A DNA stretch of 64,000 nucleotides. Source: Corallium rubrum (taxonomy: Eukaryota; Cnidaria; Anthozoa; Scleralcyonacea; Coralliidae). Shown piece by piece: positions 7,942 through 17,325 of the stretch. Position 1 is the stretch's first letter; the number at the start of each line of letters is the position of its first letter. The notes under the pieces were generated by a model. That model searched no databases. It was not told the origin of the DNA and saw nothing but the letters and a program-made list of their open reading frames with translations. A program made the position numbers and the translations under genes. The DNA lies in NCBI GenBank assembly GCA_964035015.1, contig OZ036016.1, positions 636,001 through 700,000 of the forward strand, given 5' to 3'.

Positions 7942-10080
7942 AATTATCGACCGATCACGTGCTTGAACACAGTATATAAAATCTACACTGGAATGATTGC
8001 AAAATATTTGAAAAGCCATGCAGAACGAAACGAAATGTGGGATCAAAATCAAATGGGAACGAGAGAAGGTGTATTGGGAACAGTTGATCAGTTACTAGTT
8101 GACAATTGTATCATGGATGAAGTGCGCGAACAACACCGGAATCTAGCCGTGGCGTATTATGATTATCAGAAAGCATATGACATGGTACGGCATGACTGGA
8201 TCTTAAAAGTTTATGGGTGGATGGGAGTGCCAGAAAATGTATGTAGGCTGGTCGAAAACCTGATGAAAAAGTGGATGATTAAGCTGGAAATTAGGGTGGA
8301 TGGGGAGAAAAGAATGAGTAGATGGATAAATATACGAACAGGGTTTCTACAAGGAGATAGCTACTCGCCAGTGGGTTTTTGTTTAAGTGAGGTACCAGTG
8401 ATGATGATGTTAAGAGAAACAAAAGGATACAGAATGGGACCATCTGGCAACAGAGAAGTAGTGAGAACGCACAGTCTGTTCGTGGACGACCTGAAAGTAT
8501 ATCAGGAAAACCACGAGAGGCTGGCTATTGCAAATGAGATTATCGTACAAGCGAGTCATGATACAGGGGCATGTTATGGTGTCAAGAAATGCGCTGAGAT
8601 AGTGTTTGAAAGAGGCAAGATGGTGAAAAGCGAGGGACTAGATATCCTTGAAGAAAGAATGAAGGCTCTAGACCCTGAAACTAGCGAAACCTACAAGTTT
8701 CTCGGATGCGAACAAGGAAAGAAAATAGATAAAGAGAAAGTGCTAGAAAGAGTGTCATTGGAGGTGCAGGAAAGAATGGAAAGTCTGGTACAGATGGAGC
8801 TATATGATAAGAATCTAGTTAAAGCTATAAACTGTAGAGTAGTACCAGTAGCGGGGTATGTAATGAATGTATGCCGATTTAGTAAAAACGATTTAGCAGA
8901 ACTAGATATGATTGTCAAACGGGTGTTGAGGAAAAATGTGATGCATGGACGACAGGCAAGTAATGAGAGACTATATTTACCACGAAATAAAGGAGGAAGA
9001 GGACTGAAAAGTATGCGAGATGTCTATAATGAGACCAAAGTTAGAATAGCTTGCTATATGACATATTCGCAAAGTGAATGGATCAAAGTGGCTTGGAGGC
9101 GGGAATGCAAAAAGGAATATTGTTCTATTAAGAGAGAAGCAGAGGAAGCGATGCTAGACATAGGGGAGAGCATTAAGTTCGGTGAAGAGGCGGTGTGGCT
9201 AAATGGCGAAAGGATGTGTGGGGAGTGGAAAGAGATATGGGGTAAACTGAAAGCCATGTTACAAACCAAGACCGAGGTGATGCGTATAGAACAATATACA
9301 AAGAAAATCTTACAAAGTGAAGTGTATAGAGGGATCGAGGAGAAGGGCCATGGATGGCTGGAGTGTAATATGGACTCAAGAAAGACAGCAGCAGTAATCC
9401 TTATGCAAGAACAGATGGTGGAGACACGGACATGGAAAGCCCTTAGAGGAATGGAGGTGGAATCGGAAATGTGCCGCCTATGCGGCATACAGAGAGAAAC
9501 AGTACACCATCTGTTATCAGGATGTAAAGTAGTAGCTGGAAACGAATATGTACGAAGACATAACAACGCATTAATGGTGTTGGCTGTAGCATGGGCAAAG
9601 CAAGAAGGGTTGATAAATAAGGATGCGGTATGGTACAAAATACAATGGAAAAAAGGAAATGTGTTGGAGGGAAGTGGAATGAAGCTCTGTTGGGACTTGG
9701 AATATTGTATGAGAAAAACAACTACTGCAAGAAGACCAGATCTAACGTTGGAAGACAACAACAAGAAACTAATATGGTTCGTAGACATGGCATGCCCAGC
9801 AGAGATAAACATTGTACATAAACACCAAGAGAAGCTACAGAAATACCAACAACTAGCTTTCGAAACTCGTGAAAAACGACGAGAATACAAAGTCCAAATC
9901 GTTCCAGTTGTAATTGGAAGTTTAGGTGGAGGTATGGTAAAGGCGAGGAGACAAATTGGAAAGGTAATACGAAACGAAAAAGAAGTTGAATGGATTGGTA
10001 ACCAAATGCAGAAGACGGTGCTGATCGAAAGTGAATCGACACTACGCAAAATAATATCTGGGATCGTACAAGCAGAGTGA
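7942..10080 (+). CDS. Reverse transcriptase and REL-endonuclease of an R4/Dong-like LINE (5'-truncated)
   Basis: The frame is open for over 700 codons with no internal stop and starts directly at the AAT tract with NYRPITCLN, an RT fingers motif, so the N-terminus is missing. RT motifs follow in order: YYDYQKAYDMV (motif A), FLQGDSYSPVG (motif B) and FVDDLKVY (motif C). A C-terminal zinc finger CRLC...HHLLSGC follows. Last comes a restriction-like endonuclease block with RRPDLT, IWFVDMACP and EKLQKY, the catalytic pattern of the R2/R4/NeSL LINE group. The intact frame suggests a recent insertion. The R4/Dong placement is inferred from the REL endonuclease and from AAT repeats on both sides, since Dong elements target TAA repeats. 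It lies in an intron of the ROCO-type gene in opposite orientation to it. Confidence 0.88.
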   Translation, partial: NYRPITCLNTVYKIYTGMIAKYLKSHAERNEMWDQNQMGTREGVLGTVDQLLVDNCIMDEVREQHRNLAVAYYDYQKAYDMVRHDWILKVYGWMGVPENVCRLVENLMKKWMIKLEIRVDGEKRMSRWINIRTGFLQGDSYSPVGFCLSEVPVMMMLRETKGYRMGPSGNREVVRTHSLFVDDLKVYQENHERLAIANEIIVQASHDTGACYGVKKCAEIVFERGKMVKSEGLDILEERMKALDPETSETYKFLGCEQGKKIDKEKVLERVSLEVQERMESLVQMELYDKNLVKAINCRVVPVAGYVMNVCRFSKNDLAELDMIVKRVLRKNVMHGRQASNERLYLPRNKGGRGLKSMRDVYNETKVRIACYMTYSQSEWIKVAWRRECKKEYCSIKREAEEAMLDIGESIKFGEEAVWLNGERMCGEWKEIWGKLKAMLQTKTEVMRIEQYTKKILQSEVYRGIEEKGHGWLECNMDSRKTAAVILMQEQMVETRTWKALRGMEVESEMCRLCGIQRETVHHLLSGCKVVAGNEYVRRHNNALMVLAVAWAKQEGLINKDAVWYKIQWKKGNVLEGSGMKLCWDLEYCMRKTTTARRPDLTLEDNNKKLIWFVDMACPAEINIVHKHQEKLQKYQQLAFETREKRREYKVQIVPVVIGSLGGGMVKARRQIGKVIRNEKEVEWIGNQMQKTVLIESESTLRKIISGIVQAE

Positions 10081-10192
10081 CATATAAGTGTGGACATTGT
10101 TAGCGAGACTGGCAAAATTATTGGCAGTACTTGTACCTTTCTCACAATTATTGTGAGTCAAAGGCCATGGGCCGTAAAGGTTATCAATTTTC
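10081..10192 (+). mobile_element. 3' untranslated end of the R4/Dong-like LINE
   Basis: Short sequence between the stop codon and the downstream AAT tract. It contains a small ACAATTATTGT palindrome and has no poly(A). Confidence 0.6.
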
Positions 10193-10230
<38 letters not shown>

Positions 10231-10231
10231 C
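10193..10231. repeat. (AAT)n microsatellite shared by two LINEs
   Basis: About twelve AAT units. On the plus strand they follow the 3' end of the R4/Dong-like LINE. On the minus strand they form the ATT-type tail that follows an AATAAAG signal of the CR1-like LINE next door. Confidence 0.95.
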
Positions 10232-11395
10232 TTTATTTCATAGATAAAATACATATCAAATGTTACATGTGATCTTAATATTATTTAAACATCTTACAAA
10301 GGTATTTCCCACGTTTAAGAGTTAAAAGTACAGTAAAAACTAAAATATCCTATCCACGTATAGTAGCATATACTAACTATCAAGTGCCAGGTTGTACCTA
10401 AATATTAAGCGATTAATATAACAGTTTTTGAATCGTTCAGTGTTGATCTTAGGTTTAGGTATATACTTACTTCTTAAGTTATACTTAGTGGGCTGGGATT
10501 TAGGGAGATAGCAGTGCATGGGGTGTAGATCCAATTTTTTTACCTTAATAAAGATTTGTTATCCTGGTTTTCCAGCAAACTTTATACATCGATATATTTA
10601 GATGTATATTTCCGCCTAAAACATCGCTCAAGAAAGCACTGTACAGTACTAAGTTCTGCACTAGATGCTGCATAAATGGAGAGGCCATAAGTAATATTGG
10701 GTAAGACAATGCTATTAAAAAGATAGTCAATTTCCTTCTGACTATAACCTTCTTTTCTCAGAGACCTAAGTACGAATAGACACTTATTAGCCTTAATAAG
10801 TTTTTGTCTAATATGACAGGTAAACCTACAATCGGACTGGAAAGTAACTCCTAAAATTTTAAGTTCATTACATTGAATTATATTATTAATACTGGAATAT
10901 GGCTCTAGGTTTCCCTTTTTGCGGAAAAGCATCTCTTTTATACATTTGGTAGAATTGCAAGTCATAGAGTTTTCATTAGTCCAGTCTAAAAATTGTTGCA
11001 CACTTTCAGTCGAGGTGTTTTCTTCATCTTTTTTCACAGAGGCCACAATCGTTGAGTCATCTGCAGATTTTACTAAGGAACTAATACTGTCATTATCAAG
11101 ATTTAAATCATTCGTAAAAATGTTAAATAAGTATGGGCCACTCACACTACCCTGTGTAGTCCCTCTATTTACATGCTTCCAATCGCAGAGCATCCCATTT
11201 GTACGACTCTTTGTTTTCTATCCTTGAGGAAATTGATATACCAGTTAATGATAAATGGGTTCAGCGGCTATGTCTTAAGTTTCTCACTCAAAATGTAATG
11301 ACTGACAGAATCAAAAGCTTTAGAAAAATCCATTGCAAATAATCTGACTGCTTTAGTATCATTGTCATCCAGTGCATATGCAACAACCATGTAAA
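10232..11395 (-). mobile_element. CR1/L2-like LINE, 3' half, decayed
   Basis: Minus-strand reading gives [12 protein letters not shown] (motif A) near 11330, GTTQGSVSGPYLFN (motif B) near 11150 and SADDSTIV (motif C, SADD variant) near 11070. A C-terminal block with NSIVLPNITYGLSIY follows to about 10600. A frameshift and stops separate the first block from the 203-residue open frame 11193-10582. The 3' untranslated part ends in AATAAAG and the ATT tail. It is 5'-truncated and lacks an endonuclease. A related fragment lies at 37441-37880. Confidence 0.82.
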
Positions 11396-11426
11396 ATGTT
11401 CAATTAAACTAAATAAAAATGCTTAC

Positions 11427-11486
11427 TTTTCTCTTCGTCACGCGGTTTATCATCAGGATTCAATCTCTTTCTGGAGCTACTCTCTG
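11427..11486 (-). CDS. ROCO-type gene, exon 7 (60 nt, phase 1)
   Basis: A TTTTCTCTATTTAG acceptor and a GTAAGC donor enclose 60 nt with one open frame in phase 1. It reads ESSSRKRLNPDDKPRDEEK, which is basic-acidic and resembles the start of exon 9 in composition. Exon 8 has the same length, phase and splice context, and the first 55 bases of the flanking intron are similar. A local exon duplication is therefore inferred. No domain is recognised. Confidence 0.5.
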
Positions 11487-11864
11487 CTAAATAGAGAAAA
11501 TACACAACAATAAATATTTGTAGCTTGCATGATTCAACGTCGTGCAATTATGCTGGTTTATCGTGCAGGGGTGTCTTCAGGAGTTCCCCGACACCACAGA
11601 GGCTAAGGCCCCTGCCAGAAGGGCTAAAATAGTGGGTCTGGGGGAATGTTCCCTCAAGAACATTTTGCAATTTAAAGGTCAAAAATAATATTTCCATCAC
11701 TATCAATAAAAAATAATAACATTAGGAACTTACAAATCAAAGCAAATAGTTTAAAGTCGAAATAAAGAAAAAAAGTCATTCCATAGGATATAAAAATTGC
11801 GACTAATGATACTCCTAGCTTTGTAGGCAAAGGGATGAAATAAGAACTAATGATATTTTCTTAT
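11487..11864. other. Intronic sequence, partly duplicated near exon 8
   Basis: Positions 11487-11545 match the sequence beside exon 8 once the SINE there is removed. The rest, to 11864, shows nothing recognisable. Confidence 0.5.
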
Positions 11865-12045
11865 CAGAAACTCTTTCCAAAAGTTGTTTTAAAGTGTACG
11901 GACGAGAAATACAAGACGCGCTTTGTGAATAGCGGTGTTTAAAAGATAGGTAGGGTAGCCACGCTGGACAAAAAAAAATTCATTTCCAAACATTTGATCT
12001 CAAAATCTTTGCCATCACTGCATAGGCGGCAAAGTCGCAGAAGAG
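11865..12045 (-). mobile_element. Penelope-like element fragment (inverted)
   Basis: The reverse complement matches the Penelope segment at 13640-13800. Both contain CTGCGACTTTG(T/C)CGCCTATG, the FVQRGYP-type coding words in degenerate form, and a TTCACAAAGCG block. Stops are present. Confidence 0.7.
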
Positions 12046-12244
12046 TGTGAAATGGATAGTTTAGTGTGGTTGGGAGAAGAGGATGAAAATAAAAGGTAAC
12101 TATGTGAATTGGTCGGCTTATAAGAGACAGAAGTCATGAGTACATTACCATTACTAAAATACTAGGAATGATACACATGTTTCACTTATTTCCCATGTGA
12201 ATTTGAGCGCTGGGTGGAAATTGTTAACATAATTAATAAATCTC

Positions 12245-12665
12245 TCTAAGGCCTGCGCTAAACGTTGCACAATAGACGAATTTAATTCAGACGAATTTCA
12301 ACTTTTTAACTTTTTTTAGCTTCGTCGGTAATGCGACGTAAATCCGACGTCGAGTTTAACGTCGAATTCCAGTCGCATTTAATTGGTTTTACTTGCACTC
12401 GGGGAGCCTGAAAATGACTTCTTGAAAATATGGCGCCGAATTGTCACAGACAGAACAGAAACATTTAATTCGACGCGACGATAATTCGTCGTGTAACTCG
12501 AACACGCGTTATCGTCGCATTATCGGTCTGACTCAGACGAATTTAATTGGCGAGACGAATTTACTTCGTGCGTCGAATTTAATCGAGTTATACGTCGCAG
12601 TTTCGTCGAATAAAATTCAAACAAACAAATTCGTCTCAATTAAATTCTGAAGGCCAATTTTCAAA
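12245..12665. repeat. Inverted-repeat region built of ATTCGTC/GACGAAT words (MITE-like)
   Basis: The ends GGCCTGCGCTAAACG (12250) and AATTAAATTCTGAAGGCC (12648-12665) are roughly inverted. The interior holds more than a dozen TCGACG, GACGAATT and CGTCGAAT words on both strands. No coding sequence is present. The boundaries are approximate. Confidence 0.5.
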
Positions 12666-13330
12666 AGTCTCTTGATCTTTTGTTCGACAGTGTCGGCATG
12701 AAATTGACCTATTAAACCATTCACGCCCAAAAGGGCTCCCAATCTTAACAAAGATGAACTTCTAGCTTTTCAATCATTGCGAAGTCGGAATGACGTTGTC
12801 ATCAAACTCGCAGACAAAGGTGGTGCCGTTGTTGTCTGGAGATCTGACTTGTACCGACACGAAGCCCTTCGTCAACTCAGCGACGCCTACTTTAATGTGT
12901 TAAATTTTGATTCCACCCCCACTCACAAGAAAACTGTCAAACCATATATCATTAGCAATCTTATTCAAGCCAGCCAATTGCCAGCTTCTGCCTCCAACCT
13001 GATAATCACCACTCCCAGAATACCAGTTATTCATTTATTTTTTGAAGTTTTCCTTTAATCAACGCATTGCATGTTTTGGAACCATCCACCGCTACATTAC
13101 TTCGCTTGGGAGAACTTGTGCTCACCCTCAACAATTATTCATTTGATGGTAAACATTACTAACAAATTAGTGGAGTAGCAATGGGTACTAAAATGCCCCT
13201 AGTTACGCAAAATTCACATGGGAAACAAGTGAAACCTGTGTGTCGTTCCTTGATATTTTGGTATCGATCAATTGTAGTCAATTGTTATTTTCATCCTCTC
13301 ATCCCAAGCACACTAAACAATCCATTTCAT

Positions 13331-13623
13331 CATAGCCAATCGAGATATGGTCTGGAAAGTCAGCTAGTCTTTGGTCTATCTTTTTGTTCGCTATGCATTT
13401 TTGCGCACGGTGCACGGTCACTGAACACATTGTATTTTAGTATAATGAACGAATTGTCCAATAGCAACGTTTCAGTTCCATCACTCAACCGTGCTATTTA
13501 AATATTAATAAACCTAAAACAAAGGATGTGCACGGTGTAAGGTACGGTTCAACATAAAATCACAGCTCATTATAGGCGCTTTGAAGTTTGCCGAGTTTCC
13601 AGACCATATCGCGATTGACTATG
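13331..13623. mobile_element. MITE family A, copy 2, inserted in the Penelope RT
   Basis: Termini are CATAGCCAATCGAGATATGG and the inverse of CATAGTCAATCGCGATATGG, differing at two positions. A 7 bp duplication flanks it: atttcat at 13324-13330 and attccat at 13624-13630. Removing the element rejoins the Penelope coding text TCCATTCCATACTCTCAA, which supports the boundaries. Confidence 0.88.
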
Positions 13624-14028
13624 ATTCCATACTCTCAATTTCTGCGACTTTGTCGCCTATGCAGTGATGCAGTGATGAAGATTTTGAGACCACATGTTTC
13701 GAAATGAGATATTTTTTGTCCAGCGTGGCTATCCTACCCATCTGTTAGACACCGCTATTCACAAAGCGTCTAGTATTCCTCGACAGGGCAACTTAAAACA
13801 TCCTTTTCTTGCTCTCGTAGCCGTTGTTACACGTGTTCTTAACTCCGCTACATGTATTTCGAGACCTAAATCTAATTTTGTTTTTCACCATAATTTACAT
13901 GCACCTCTTCCAACATCATTTAGTGTATTTCTTGCAATAAATTTTGCATGCTTTACATCGGTGAAACTGCCAGGCGTTTATCTGACAGATTTGTTTAACA
14001 TATTCGTTCCGTGAAGAACAATGATGTT

Positions 14029-14157
14029 TAAAAATTAATATCAGAGCCCAGAAAATGACTTTGAAACAAGACATAATAAAAAGAAAAAAATTTATTTACT
14101 GACGTTTCGTCTGATATTCATTTTTAAATTGCGTTTTCCGCCTGGTGCGTCTATCGC
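14029..14157. mobile_element. 129 bp insertion with a 12 bp target duplication inside the GIY-YIG region
   Basis: AACAATGATGTT is duplicated at 14017-14028 and 14158-14169. The insert ends in TTTTCCGCCTGGTGCGTCTATCGC-type sequence, as does the element at 200-358. On the minus strand it contains GACGAAACGTCAG, the 3' half of a hammerhead core. It is best explained as a truncated Penelope-family terminus that inserted into an older Penelope copy. Confidence 0.7.
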
Positions 14158-14250
14158 AACAATGATGTTGACAAGCTTTCAGCCCGACATTTTAACGGCT
14201 GTATTTCGGACATGAAAGTTTCTGCCATCTCACCCATTTCAGGTGGTAAT

Positions 14251-15020
14251 GACCAACCTCGTACCCAGGGCCTTCTCAACATGGCGGGGCGGAGAGAAGA
14301 CCCTGGCAAAGTCTGGTCACGTGACGACGACATTTTTGTGTGTGGCTTACGTTGTACCGGGGGGATCGGTACAGTCATTGTTATAAAACAGAGTGGTTGG
14401 CTTGTATATGTGGAACTATTTAAGCAATCAAGAATAACCAAAACCGTACAAATAACAAGACATTGTCTTAATAAATTGATCAAATCAGTTACAGGTAATG
14501 ACCATCAGTAGCTCTGCATCAGTAGCGTCTATACTTTGCTTTTATTGAATGCAAGCAAGTGTTTATTTGTTTCTGGACTTTCTGAATCAAATTTATAAAG
14601 TTTATAAATATACAAAGTCAAAGTCTTCAGTGCTGATTTATAATGTTCGTCGAAGGTGTTTCAATATCATTAAAATACTTCAACGAGGACAGCAGATTCG
14701 AATAATGCTGTTTGAAATTATATAGTAAATCGACACAAATTACAACAATTAAATTTCCACAAATCCCAAACGTGTGGATAAGAAACCTACAACAAAAATG
14801 CGCTATACTGGACGGTAAGTGAATCTCAACAAGTAAGACTAAGGCCTGTTTTATATCTTTTAAAAAGAAACAAAGAGTGAGAAAAAGCAATGAGGCGGTA
14901 GCAGTTAGAGAGTTTCGTAAGAGGGGAAAGGAAGCCTTGCTTATAGGTTGATGACGTCAGCTATACCAAGAAGAAAGCGAGATCCCAAAATTTGTTTTTA
15001 GGCAAGTTTTGTATTTTTAC
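14251..15020. other. Intronic sequence, mostly anonymous
   Basis: The start (AACCTCGTACCCAGGGCC at 14263) matches a word found at the edge of other repeats in the window, for instance 56085-56100. A GGTAAGTG word at 14812 is on the plus strand and has no matching exon. No gene is seen. Confidence 0.4.
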
Positions 15021-15125
15021 CTGATTTACCGCTCTCTGCCTTATCTGACGAAGATGCATCTCCACGACAAACCAAATCTTGTTCTATTTGCATCTGTTGT
15101 TCTCTCTGGCTAGCACTCTTGGTCT
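15021..15125 (-). CDS. ROCO-type gene, exon 6 (105 nt, phase 1)
   Basis: A strong pyrimidine-rich acceptor (TTATCTTCACCACAG) precedes 15125 and CAG|GTAAAA follows 15021. In phase 1 the block is open and encodes a Ser/Gln/Glu/Asp-rich segment containing ASQREQQMQIEQD and DASSSDKAESG. It has no recognised domain and is probably disordered linker. Joining to exons 5 and 7 keeps the frame open. Confidence 0.6.
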
Positions 15126-15365
15126 CTGTGGTGAAGATAAAAAAACAGTGTTGGTTTTGTATCAGTAGCAAGGTAGGCACTTTAGGCTCTGGAATGTATA
15201 AACACACAAGTTCCTTATCGGGACACCTGGAGCAAGGAAAAACGGAGAACCCAATGAAAAACCCTCGATGGACAGAAGAGAACCAATAACTCTACTGACA
15301 TGAAGCTAACAGCTTGTGCCACCTATGCCTCCCACTTGCTCCCAACTTGACCTTGTAAGCTCAGT

Positions 15366-16160
15366 CGTAGATAAAACTCCACAAAAAATAGAACTTTAGT
15401 GGTAACACAAGTTAGTTTAATACTTCAAGCATTTCGAGAAGCTTTAAAGAAGGTAGTTTGTAGAAAACGAGTGTCGAGGCCTGACTAAATATAGCCAAGT
15501 GTGACTTAAAATCGTCAGTTTAAAGCCTGGTTTCCATTTGCTTGCGACGGCGTCTTAACGGTCGTTAGGACATTTTGTTATGACAAAAGAGATTCTTTAC
15601 ACCGTTTCACTTCCGCGACCGTTAAAGACGCGTTCGCGACCGAATGGGAACCAAGCTTTACTACACGAAAAACGACACAATATTTTAGCCATTTTAATCC
15701 TGTTTTCGACAGCTTAATGTGGCTGGTAAGATGCAGGTTTTATCCTATACCATAAAAAGCACTTGTACTTCTCGTATCATGTGTAAAAACAGACGTTCTG
15801 CTGTTTTTGTGGTGGTTTTTGGCTGTTCTACGTTTTAGTAAACAAAATTTGTTGTATATGGCCGAGTAGAGACCTGGAACTAACGTCCAAAAATGCCTCA
15901 CGGCCGCCATTTCCAGCCTCACTTTTTGATTGGCAGCCAGCCTTCCAGGTGTATATAGATTTCACTGCACTAAACTAAATTAAATAAATTACTAATATAT
16001 GAAATTACATTAAATGAAATGAAGAAAGATGGCGTGTGGTGAACTAAGGTGAGATGAAGTAAGGTGTGGAGAGGTGCGGTGTGGTGAGCTGAGGTGCGGT
16101 GCGATGCGATGCGATGGTAGGGTAAAGTGAGGTGTGGAAAGGTGCATTGTGGCGAGGTGT
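15366..16160. repeat. Dispersed repeat B, copy 2, split by a MITE
   Basis: Same arrangement as 2944-3880: a GATAAAACTCCACAA start, a conserved middle, and a shorter GGTGTGGTGA-type tail at 16030-16160. The copy is interrupted at 15523-15658. Confidence 0.75.
15523..15658. mobile_element. 136 bp MITE with TA duplication
   Basis: The termini AAGCCTGGTTTCCATT and AAGCTTGGTTCCCATT (read inward from each side) pair with two or three mismatches. TA flanks both sides, and the other copy of repeat B lacks this insert. A TA duplication fits Tc1/mariner-type elements. Confidence 0.75.
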
Positions 16161-16437
16161 GGTGAACTTTAAACAAACGGGTCAATCTTAAAAAAAATCC
16201 ATAATTTGGGAAAATACAAAGAAAATCAGTACATTGTCCTTAGTTTTATACCTGATAAAAAATCATCCGGATTTACATAAACTTTAGCCTTATATTCTCG
16301 GCTTAGACAAGGTTGTTTTTTAAAATTACTACGCCAATAAACTTAACAAGTGGGTCGTTTGTGGTTAAAATCTGATAAAGCACTACCGCTGCTCATGTTT
16401 TAAAATTAACATACTTCAGGTTTAATTAGGAATTTAC

Positions 16438-16506
16438 CTGATGACATAGCTCCATCTGTATTTCTGTCATCTCTCTGGGATTCGTCAAGGCTACTGTCGT
16501 TGGGAC
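16438..16506 (-). CDS. ROCO-type gene, exon 5 (69 nt, phase 1)
   Basis: The acceptor GGTTCAATGTAG and donor CAG|GTAAATT enclose a 69 nt block. In phase 1 it encodes a Ser/Asp/Asn-rich segment with PNDSSLDESQRDD. It follows exon 4 after an 819 bp intron and probably extends the disordered region behind the COR domain. Confidence 0.58.
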
Positions 16507-17325
16507 CTACATTGAACCGAATAAAATTATGAATAACATGCGGTATACTGACAGTTAACAAGCTAACCCTAATAACACAATGGTATTATGGCGGTTTCCA
16601 ACTGAGCGACTTTTTTTGCGCGAAGCGACTTTTTCTTTTGACTTATAAGTTCTGGACTGGAAATAATTCGAAATATATTTAACACTAACAATAGAAAGTA
16701 GATTCGCGAAAAAGAATAGCCTATAGTAGAAAATCGGCTCAATACACCAATAAATCTCTATTTAATGCTGGGTTTAATCAATTTCTTAGCTGGTTTCTCT
16801 GAACGTACTCACTTGTAAATAATACCAAGCAACTACTGATTTTTCTATCGCAGCTAAATCTAAATTTTTAACGAGAACACATGAAAGTGCGCGAAAGTTT
16901 CAACAATAGATCAGAACTTTTTGGTGATTAGTTGGGCTGTGTCACGTCGAAATTGTGCCCAGGTACAGTACAATGCTATACAAAGCAAACAGTGTAAATT
17001 CTGACATCAAAGAGACATTACTAATTGTAGCAAAACGAAAGAGTTAAAAAAACGAAACATTTTCTATACAAAAAAATCTATAACTCAATGATTTATAAAA
17101 AAGAAAAATAACACAATGTTTAAATGTAATAAAGAAATATTTCATTGTTGACGACAAAATTCTCGTAGTTTTTAATTTTTTGGGAGCGAGACAAGGTCAA
17201 TGCTTTGTTATAGAAGTTCAGTACACTCCGAGCACGGATTTATTAAAACATGTCGAGTTTTATTGAAAGCTCAATATCTTAGGCACAGAATACACAAAAT
17301 TAAGCAATACAATAACTGAACTTAC
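16507..17325. other. Intron 4 of the ROCO-type gene
   Basis: AT-rich, stops in every frame, no recognisable repeat. It begins with the GTAAGT donor of exon 4 on the minus strand. Confidence 0.6.

Larger units (their letters stand above)
12735..14250 (+). pseudogene. Penelope-like retroelement, decayed RT plus GIY-YIG endonuclease
   Basis: The order of conserved blocks is that of Penelope-like elements. First is an N-terminal block with ADKGGAVVVWRSDLY near 12810. Next is the RT block GVAMGTKM near 13173. Then comes the FVQRGYP block near 13705. Last is a GIY-YIG endonuclease start, CMLYIGETARRLSDRF, near 13945, continuing as DKLSARHFN near 14170 and ending near 14245. Stops and frameshifts occur throughout. 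It is broken by MITE A (13331-13623) in the RT region and by a short element (14029-14157) inside the endonuclease. It lies in the intron between exons 6 and 7. Confidence 0.85.

Noticed and set aside
7942..10080. Bacterial-type retron or group II intron reverse transcriptase
   Set aside because: The FVDD motif, the CCHC finger and the RPD...D...KxxKY endonuclease are those of eukaryotic R2/R4-type LINEs, and the context is animal.
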